Below, one piece after another: positions 52,699 to 58,697 of a DNA stretch of 58,697 nt. Each line of letters opens with the position of its first letter. Position 1 is the stretch's first letter. Position numbers and translations under genes: made by a program. The notes below the pieces were generated by a model. That model saw nothing but the letters and a program-made list of their open reading frames with translations. It ran no database searches and was not told where the DNA came from. This DNA comes from Ruminococcus sp. (GTDB taxonomy: Bacteria > Bacillota > Clostridia > Oscillospirales > Ruminococcaceae). Location: the NCBI GenBank assembly GCA_018376535.1, contig JAHABC010000012.1:1-58697 (forward strand), written 5' to 3'.

Positions 52699-55600
52699 CT
52701 ATAAGAAGTACTTAACACCGTTTTCAAAGATTTGTTGGTCTTTTAAGCCATCGACATTCTTACAGATATCTGTACCTTTACGTTCGCTATGACCCATCTT
52801 ACCAAGAACACGACCATCTGGGGAAGTAATACCCTCAATAGCGAAGTAGGAGGTATTAGGGTTATATCTAATATCAAGAGTAGGATTTCCGTCCATATCG
52901 ACATACTGAGTAGCTATTTGACCATTTTCAGCTAACTTCTTTATAAATTCCATAGGAGCAACGAATCTACCTTCACCATGTGATATTGCTATTGTATGGA
53001 TATCGCCAACGTTGGAACTTGCTAACCATGGAGATTTATTAGATGCTATTCTAGTATTAACCATCATAGATTGGTGTCTAGCAATGGTATTGAAAGTTAA
53101 AGTAGGAGAGTTTTGTTTCATATCTACTATTTCGCCAAAAGGAACTAATCCCAACTTAATTAACGCTTGGAAACCGTTACAGATACCTAACATTAAGCCA
53201 TCACGATTTTTAAGTAGTTCATGAACTTCGTCCTTAATTTCAGGATTTCTAAAGAATGATGTTATAAACTTACCAGAACCATCTGGTTCGTCACCACCAG
53301 AGAAACCACCAGGTATCATAATTATTTGAGAGTTTCTAATAGCCACTCTAAACTTATTAACAGATTCCTCAATGCCACTAGATGATAAGTTATTTATAAC
53401 TATAACTTCTGGAATAGCACCAGCTTTTTCAAAAGCTCTGGCAGTATCATATTCGCAGTTAGTTCCAGGGAATACTGGAATTATTACTCTAGGCTTAGCA
53501 ATATGTATACTAGATGTTACTCTGTTTTCTGCATTATAAGAGAAAGCCTCAACCTTATCGGTAGATGTTTTTATTCTGCAAGGGAATACTGGTTCTAGTT
53601 TACTTTCCCAAGATTGTTGTAAATCTACTAGTGACATTAAGAAGTCACCACAATTTATAGTATAATCTTGAGTAGTAACACCGATAACTTGTTCATCATC
53701 TTTAGCTTTGTCATTAAGTTCCACTAAGAACGCACCGTAGCATGAGTTAAATAGTTCAGCATCGGATAACTGTTTAGTGAACTTAAATCCAATATGATTA
53801 CCTAAGCACATCTTAAATATACCTTCAGCAATGCCATTACCAGTGATAGTCCAAACAGCTTTAGCACGTCCACTTTGAATTAAATCTTCTACTGTATCGA
53901 AAGTTTTCTTAACGCTATCGAATATAGGTAGATTATCCTTATCATATTGTGGAGCGATATATATAACGTCATCACCTACAGATTTAAACTCTGGAGAGCA
54001 AACCTTTCTACTATCGGCAGTGGATACTGCAAACGATACTAAAGTAGGTGGAACGTCTATATTTTCAAAAGTACCACTCATGGAGTCTTTACCACCTATA
54101 GAACCACAACCCATCTCTAATTGAGCCTTAAAAGCTCCCAATAGTGATGCTAATGGCTTACCCCATCTGCTAGGAGTGTTTTGAGTTCTTTCAAAATATT
54201 CTTGGAATGTTAGCCAACACTTTTTGTAAGTACCTCCAACGGCTACTACCTTTGCAATACTTTCCACTACTGCTAACATAGAACCATGATATTGACTCTT
54301 TTCACTAATGTATGGATTGTATCCCCAACCCATTACAGAACAAGTAGTAGTTTCGCCCTTTAATACAGGAATCTTTGCTACCATGCCTTGAGTAGGTGTT
54401 AGTTGATACTTTCCACCAAATGGCATTAGTACAGTACCTGCTCCAATAGTAGCGTCGAACTTTTCAACCAATCCCTTTTGAGAACATACGTTTAAGTTAG
54501 ATACCATAGATGTCCAACCATCTTTATTATTCTTGTAATCGGATTGTGGTAGGTCAGCAGGTTCAGAAATTTCTATATCGGTATACTTAGTAGCACCGTT
54601 AGAGTTTAAGAACTCTCTTGATAAGTCTACTATAGTATTACCATTCCAAGTCATTTTTAATCTAGGTTCTTCGGTTACTACGGCTACTAGTGTAGATTGT
54701 AAGTTTTCTTTTAGAGCCTCATTCATGAAAGTTTTAGCGTCCTCTGGAGCAACTACTACAGCCATACGTTCTTGAGATTCAGAGATAGCAATTTCAGTAC
54801 CATCAAGACCGTCATACTTTTTAGGAACTGCATCAAGATTTATTTGTAGACCGTCAGCAAGTTCGCCTATTGCAACAGATACACCACCTGCACCGAAGTC
54901 ATTACATCTTTTTATTAGCTTAGTAACGTCAGGATTTCTAAACAATCTTTGAAGTTTTCTTTCTTCTGGAGCGTTACCCTTTTGAACTTCTGCACCACAA
55001 TGTTCAAGACTTTCTAAAGTATGAGATTTAGATGAGCCAGTAGCACCACCACAACCATCACGACCAGTCTTGCCACCTAGTAGGATAATAACATCGTTAG
55101 GTTGAGGTCTTTCACGGCGAATGTTTTCAGCTGGAGCAGCACCTACAACTGCACCTATTTCAAGACGTTTAGCAACGTATCCAGGGTGATATACTTCTGT
55201 AACGTGACCAGTGGCTAGACCTATTTGGTTACCATAAGAACTATATCCATTAGCAGCACCGACAGTAATCTTTCTTTGTGGAAGTTTACCCTTAATAGTA
55301 TCTTCAACTGGAACTAGTGGGTTTGCTGAACCAGTAATTCTCATAGCTTGATATACATAAGAACGTCCAGAAAGTGGGTCACGGATAGCTCCACCTAGAC
55401 AAGTAGCAGCACCACCAAAAGGTTCAATCTCTGTAGGGTGGTTGTGAGTTTCATTCTTGAACATTAAAATCCAATCTTGAAGTTCTCCGTCAACGTCTGC
55501 TTTAATCTTTACAGAACAAGCGTTTATTTCTTCGCTTTCGTCTAAGTCTGGCATAAGACCATCAGCTTTTAACTTTCTAGCACCAATAGTAGCTAAATCC

Positions 55601-56406
55601 ATTAGAGTTAAAGGCTTGTTAGTTCTGCCTAGTTCTTCTCTAACGTTGATATATAAATCATAAGTATCTTTAATGTAGCTAGTAGGAATGTTTACAGCCT
55701 TGATATTAGTCAAGAAAGTAGTATGTCTACAGTGGTCAGACCAATAAGTATCAATCATACGAATTTCGGTAATAGTAGGATTTCTATGTTCCTCATTTTT
55801 AAAGTAAGATTGACAGAACTTAATATCATCTAAGTCCATAGCAAGACCGAACTTATCTATAAATTCAGCCAATTCATTTTCAGAATAGTCTATAAAACCG
55901 TCTAAAGTTTCAACAGTAGTTGGAATTTTATAGTTATTATCTAAAGTGTCGACAGTTTCAAGAGAGGCTTCTCTGCTTTCAACAGGGTTTATTAGATAGC
56001 TTTTTAACTTTTCAAACTCATTGTCGGATAAGTTTCCACTTGTGATATATATTCTAGCGTTACGCACACGACATCTTTCGCCTTGTGTTAGTATTTGAAT
56101 ACATTGTTCGCAACTATCGGCACGTTGGTCGAACTGTCCAGGAAGATATTCCACACCGAAAACTCTTTCATTATCTTTAAGAGTAGGTAGTTCGGAATAT
56201 GTTACATCTACAGCAGGTTCAGAGAACACTGTATTTATAGCTAGGTTAAAATCTTCTTGAGAAAGTTTGTCGGCATCATATCTGTTGATAATTCTTAAAC
56301 TTTCAAGGTTTTCAAGTCTTAGGGCAGTTTTGATGTCGCTAAGTACTGATTGAGATTCTACATCAAAAGATGGTTTCTTTTCAACGTAAATTCTAAAAAC
56401 AGACAT
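52699..56406 (-). CDS. purL: Phosphoribosylformylglycinamidine synthase, single-chain PurL (with PurQ-type glutaminase domain)
   Basis: This enzyme performs step four of purine synthesis, FGAR to FGAM, using ATP and glutamine. At 1235 residues it is the large form in which PurS-like, PurL and PurQ-like parts are one chain. The N-terminal linker holds 'DTYWSDHCRHTTFLT' with the catalytic His. Next come 'FKNETHNHPTEIEPFGGAAT' and two AIRS-type halves. The C-terminal glutaminase starts near residue 975, with FPGTNCEYD, the nucleophile Cys in GICNGFQAL, and HGEGRF. The start at 56406 follows GGAG by nine bases; upstream in-frame starts are rejected. No purine riboswitch or other pur gene is adjacent. 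Confidence 0.96.
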   Translation of the reverse strand: MSVFRIYVEKKPSFDVESQSVLSDIKTALRLENLESLRIINRYDADKLSQEDFNLAINTVFSEPAVDVTYSELPTLKDNERVFGVEYLPGQFDQRADSCEQCIQILTQGERCRVRNARIYITSGNLSDNEFEKLKSYLINPVESREASLETVDTLDNNYKIPTTVETLDGFIDYSENELAEFIDKFGLAMDLDDIKFCQSYFKNEEHRNPTITEIRMIDTYWSDHCRHTTFLTNIKAVNIPTSYIKDTYDLYINVREELGRTNKPLTLMDLATIGARKLKADGLMPDLDESEEINACSVKIKADVDGELQDWILMFKNETHNHPTEIEPFGGAATCLGGAIRDPLSGRSYVYQAMRITGSANPLVPVEDTIKGKLPQRKITVGAANGYSSYGNQIGLATGHVTEVYHPGYVAKRLEIGAVVGAAPAENIRRERPQPNDVIILLGGKTGRDGCGGATGSSKSHTLESLEHCGAEVQKGNAPEERKLQRLFRNPDVTKLIKRCNDFGAGGVSVAIGELADGLQINLDAVPKKYDGLDGTEIAISESQERMAVVVAPEDAKTFMNEALKENLQSTLVAVVTEEPRLKMTWNGNTIVDLSREFLNSNGATKYTDIEISEPADLPQSDYKNNKDGWTSMVSNLNVCSQKGLVEKFDATIGAGTVLMPFGGKYQLTPTQGMVAKIPVLKGETTTCSVMGWGYNPYISEKSQYHGSMLAVVESIAKVVAVGGTYKKCWLTFQEYFERTQNTPSRWGKPLASLLGAFKAQLEMGCGSIGGKDSMSGTFENIDVPPTLVSFAVSTADSRKVCSPEFKSVGDDVIYIAPQYDKDNLPIFDSVKKTFDTVEDLIQSGRAKAVWTITGNGIAEGIFKMCLGNHIGFKFTKQLSDAELFNSCYGAFLVELNDKAKDDEQVIGVTTQDYTINCGDFLMSLVDLQQSWESKLEPVFPCRIKTSTDKVEAFSYNAENRVTSSIHIAKPRVIIPVFPGTNCEYDTARAFEKAGAIPEVIVINNLSSSGIEESVNKFRVAIRNSQIIMIPGGFSGGDEPDGSGKFITSFFRNPEIKDEVHELLKNRDGLMLGICNGFQALIKLGLVPFGEIVDMKQNSPTLTFNTIARHQSMMVNTRIASNKSPWLASSNVGDIHTIAISHGEGRFVAPMEFIKKLAENGQIATQYVDMDGNPTLDIRYNPNTSYFAIEGITSPDGRVLGKMGHSERKGTDICKNVDGLKDQQIFENGVKYFL

Positions 56407-56455
56407 TATTAAAAACTCCATTCTCCACAATAAAAGTTGTAATTTTTACTTTAAG

Positions 56456-56486
56456 TAGTCTATCATCTTGTGGAAATGGTAGACTA
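56456..56486 (-). terminator. Weak hairpin between mtaB and purL
   Basis: An 11-bp stem TAGTCTATCAT/ATGGTAGACTA with one T-G pair (56456-56466 with 56476-56486). No strong T run on the minus strand. It may partly terminate mtaB transcripts before purL. Confidence 0.5.
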
Positions 56487-56503
56487 TTTATACTATATAG
56501 AAA

Positions 56504-57805
56504 CTATTCAACTATAGAGCCTATACAATAATCATCTTTGCACACTTCTATTTTAACATAAAAAATTGATTTACGCAAACTTTTTTCGATATTTTCTCTT
56601 GGAATTTTCACTAAAGTATAGTTAGGGGTATATCCGTGATGGAAATTATCTTCATTTTCACGCTCAAATAGTACAGGAAAGACTTTTCCAACTTGCGATT
56701 TTAAAAACTCTGTTTGAGTCTTTTGTGCTACTATAGACATCTGTTTAACACGTTCTTGTTTTTCTGTCTTAGTAAGCTGATTTTTCATCTTATCGGCTGG
56801 AGTACCACTCCTTCTTGAATATGGAAATATATGAACCTTAGCAAATCCGACTTTTTCTACAAACTTCAAAGATGTGTTAAAATCTTCTAAAGTTTCGTTG
56901 GGAAATCCAACCATTACATCGGTAGTAATAGCACTATTAGGAAAAATTTTTCTAATTTTAGATACTAATTCATAATATTCACTAGAGGTATATGCACGGT
57001 TCATATCTTTAAGAGTTTTATCGCAACCACTTTGTAAAGATAAGTGAAATTGTGGACAAAATTTTTCTATCTTAGATAGTCTTATTAAATCATCATCAGT
57101 GATTACTTCTGGTTCAAGTGAACCTAATCGAATACGTTCTACTCCAGAGATTTTTGCACAAGTTTCAACGGCGTCTACTAAACGAGTTCCGAACTCTACT
57201 CCATAGAACATTAGGTTTATGCCAACTAATACGATTTCTTTATGTCCATTAGACACTAAACTTTCAACTTCTGTTGTAATATCTTGTAAAGATTTTGAAC
57301 GCAATCTACCTCTAGCATATGGAATTATACAATAAGTACAAAATCTGTTACAACCATCTTGAACTTTAACAAAACCTCTAGTTTTAGAGTCAAAACTTCC
57401 TACTTTGGTTATTTCAAAGCTATCTTGAGCAGAATATTCTTCAATGGATACTATCCTATGATTGCTTTTTAGATAGTCTTTTATTAACGATATTATAGCT
57501 TTTCTATCTTTAGTGCCAGTTACAATATCTACCGATTGCATGGAATTAGCTTGTTCCTTAAATGCTTGTGGATAACACCCCGTTAATACTATTATCGCAT
57601 TAGGATAGTTCTTTCTTAATGTATTTAACGTTTGACGTGTTTTCTTATCGCTTACTGCCGTAACTGTACACGAATTTATTATAAATATATCGGCAGATGT
57701 TTCATCTTCAGTTATTTCAAAGCCGTTGCTTAAACATTCCGATTTTAAAGCCTCAGTTTCGCATAGGTTTACTTTGCACCCAAAGGTTATAAAGTGTATT
57801 TTCAA
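56504..57805 (-). CDS. mtaB: tRNA t6A37 methylthiotransferase MtaB
   Basis: This radical-SAM enzyme converts t6A37 to ms2t6A37 in tRNA. The 433-residue protein has an N-terminal UPF0004 domain with auxiliary cluster cysteines Cys10 (FGCKVN), Cys46 (NSCTV) and Cys77 (TGCYPQ). The radical-SAM motif is C152-x3-C156-x2-C159 (GCNRFCTYC). A C-terminal TRAM-like segment follows. FGCKVN and CNRFCTYCIIP distinguish MtaB from MiaB and RimO. The start is TTG at 57805, eight bases after AGGAG. Its promoter is TTGATT (57861-57866) and TATAAT (57838-57843) on the minus strand. Confidence 0.93.
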   Translation of the reverse strand: MKIHFITFGCKVNLCETEALKSECLSNGFEITEDETSADIFIINSCTVTAVSDKKTRQTLNTLRKNYPNAIIVLTGCYPQAFKEQANSMQSVDIVTGTKDRKAIISLIKDYLKSNHRIVSIEEYSAQDSFEITKVGSFDSKTRGFVKVQDGCNRFCTYCIIPYARGRLRSKSLQDITTEVESLVSNGHKEIVLVGINLMFYGVEFGTRLVDAVETCAKISGVERIRLGSLEPEVITDDDLIRLSKIEKFCPQFHLSLQSGCDKTLKDMNRAYTSSEYYELVSKIRKIFPNSAITTDVMVGFPNETLEDFNTSLKFVEKVGFAKVHIFPYSRRSGTPADKMKNQLTKTEKQERVKQMSIVAQKTQTEFLKSQVGKVFPVLFERENEDNFHHGYTPNYTLVKIPRENIEKSLRKSIFYVKIEVCKDDYCIGSIVE

Positions 57806-57837
57806 ATAATCGCTCCTTTTTTTATTTTAGTACTATT

Positions 57838-57866
57838 ATTATAGTATATACTAGAGAAAAAATCAA
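57838..57866 (-). promoter_or_regulatory. Promoter of mtaB
   Basis: Minus strand: -35 TTGATT (57861-57866), 17 bases, -10 TATAAT (57838-57843). Confidence 0.65.
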
Positions 57867-57916
57867 CTGATATTTTTGGTACTCTATTTGTGAATATTGC
57901 ACAATACCAATAAATA

Positions 57917-58010
57917 TTTTTGTGCAAAACATAGAACTCAAATTTTTTTAAAATTTTTTGTAACATTTTCCCCACTTGCAGAGTTATATATTTAGAAGTT
58001 TTAAAAAATC
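57917..58010 (+). repeat. Conserved leader element, copy B, upstream of the second half-dockerin cluster
   Basis: The same 33-nt identical stretch as copy A (core 57921-57940) is followed, at nearly the same distance, by GAGTTATATAT (57981-57991) and AGAAGTTTT. An extra inverted repeat TTGCACAA (57897-57904) / TTGTGCAA (57920-57927) overlaps its left end and is absent from copy A. Confidence 0.72.
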
Positions 58011-58078
58011 GATTTAATTTAAAGAAAATAATTGCTAGTACTTTAGTTTTAATATCAATTATAGGTTGTACACCAACA

Positions 58079-58597
58079 ATGCAAATATCTGCTAATAGTG
58101 AAGAATCTTTATTTGCAGTGGTTGCAGTAGGAGATGAAAAGTATGATGTTGAAACAAATAAGATAGCTTTTGTAGTAGAAGATAAAACTGTATCTGATGA
58201 TGCACAAGTATATGTGTATGATTCTGAAAATCGTAAAATGTGCTTAGATAATAATGCCGACTTATCAACATTTGATATGGTATTTAATGTATCTGAAGAT
58301 AATATTCCAGTAATAAAAACTACTGTTCAAGATGATATTTCAGCAATATTATATACTAGATTTTTAGATATATCTTATGATTATGAATATCATCAATGGA
58401 TATTTGCTGCTCAAACTTCTAACGATGCAACTTCAAATGACAAACCAACAGTAGGAGAAAGTAGTGGCAATCCAAATACAGAAATAACTGTCGGTGATAG
58501 CACATTCCCAAGAGGTGATATCAACTTAGATGGCAAGGTAAACACTGTAGACCTACTAATGCTTAAAAAGTATCTACTAGGCTTAATGGAATGGTAA
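58079..58597 (+). CDS. Secreted single-dockerin protein with a missing or non-canonical start codon
   Basis: From the first in-frame ATG the product is 172 residues. The frame is, however, open back to 57935, and bases 58004-58078 encode a clear signal peptide (KNRFNLKKIIASTLVLISII, then GCTPT) with no ATG, GTG or TTG. Starting at 58079 would leave a protein without an export signal. The body is acidic and beta-rich. The C-terminus has 'EITVGDSTFPRGDINLDGK', then NTVDLLMLKKYLLGLMEW, a single dockerin repeat nearly identical to that ending at 52599. Either the start codon was lost, an unusual start is used, or there is a sequence error. AGAAG at 57994 is a poor ribosome site. Confidence 0.62.
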   Translation: MQISANSEESLFAVVAVGDEKYDVETNKIAFVVEDKTVSDDAQVYVYDSENRKMCLDNNADLSTFDMVFNVSEDNIPVIKTTVQDDISAILYTRFLDISYDYEYHQWIFAAQTSNDATSNDKPTVGESSGNPNTEITVGDSTFPRGDINLDGKVNTVDLLMLKKYLLGLMEW

Positions 58598-58614
58598 TAT
58601 AAGGAGGTATTTAT

Positions 58615-58697
58615 ATGAAAAATTTTAAAAAAACTGTTGCTAGTATATTAGCATTTACAACTCTTTGTGGTGCAACATTTATACCTATAAGTGCATC
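58615..58697 (+). CDS. Secreted protein, 5' end only (cut by the window edge)
   Basis: ATG 58615 follows AAGGAGG and encodes a signal peptide, MKNFKKTVASILAFTTLCGA, then TFIPISA. It runs off the right edge. It starts with the same MKNFKK signal peptide as the two half-dockerin proteins at 49827 and 51004 and lies 17 bases after a third, so it is probably another member of that group. Whether it carries a dockerin cannot be seen. Confidence 0.8.
   Translation, partial: MKNFKKTVASILAFTTLCGATFIPISA

Noticed and set aside
56407..56503. Possible purine riboswitch before purL
   Set aside because: The 97-base gap is short and holds only a simple hairpin; no purine aptamer core was recognised.
49827..58697. 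Cohesin or cellulosome scaffold genes within the dockerin region
   Set aside because: No cohesin-like repeats, carbohydrate-binding modules or glycoside hydrolase motifs could be found in these proteins.

Overview
The window looks like chromosomal DNA of an AT-rich, low-GC Gram-positive anaerobe of the class Clostridia, probably a Ruminococcus-like Oscillospiraceae member. The basis is Clostridia-type gene sets (yabP-yabQ-divIC, a ClpE-like ATPase, a single-chain PurL with a glutaminase domain), strong GGAGG ribosome sites, tRNA genes without an encoded CCA, and five secreted proteins with dockerin-type calcium repeats. Dockerins are typical of cellulosome-like systems in ruminococci. The species assignment is inference. 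No insertion sequence, prophage or CRISPR array was seen.

Layout. 1-6472: the tail of an upstream gene, then ecfT, then truA with a DUF5711-like gene, a cvpA-like gene and a clpE-like ATPase gene. 6558-6936: a tRNA Gly-Arg-His cluster with its own promoter and terminator. 6991-13324 (minus): two tandem YwqG-like genes, a BspA-type leucine-rich-repeat protein with half a dockerin, an unknown gene followed by trpS, and an aminotransferase. 13442-18827: a SpoVB-like flippase, a phosphoesterase, then a run of small genes leading into bofA-like, yabP, yabQ, divIC and a yabR-like gene. 19010-21042: groES-groEL under a perfect CIRCE operator. 21110-28037: an rRNA methyltransferase, a class A penicillin-binding protein with a very acidic cytoplasmic tail, a BofC-like small protein, an SGNH esterase with a complete dockerin, tRNA-Leu and a cysteine desulfurase.

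28407-39738 is a complete-looking Gram-positive type IV pilus locus: pilC, a fused pilM-pilN, pilO, a giant PilX-like pilin, two prepilins, a divergent prepilin peptidase, pilB and pilT. 39790-49470 (minus) is housekeeping: a PF06541 membrane protein, gpsA, plsY, der, rpmF, yceD, a small P-loop protein, pgi, a degenerate PAS/histidine-kinase-like protein and pyrG. 49630-58697 holds two clusters of small secreted half-dockerin proteins separated by purL and mtaB. The two clusters share a leader of about 95 bp whose 33-nt core is identical.

How it fits together. Most of the window is core metabolism, envelope synthesis and protein quality control. The accessory content concerns the cell surface: retractable pili (PilB extension, PilT retraction) and secreted dockerin-bearing proteins. 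The pili and dockerin proteins may serve attachment to substrate, as known for ruminococci, but no cohesin or glycoside hydrolase lies in the window. The most unusual features are the single-repeat dockerins with their shared leader, the PilM-PilN fusion that keeps the PilN tether motif, and the 881-residue pilin-like protein.
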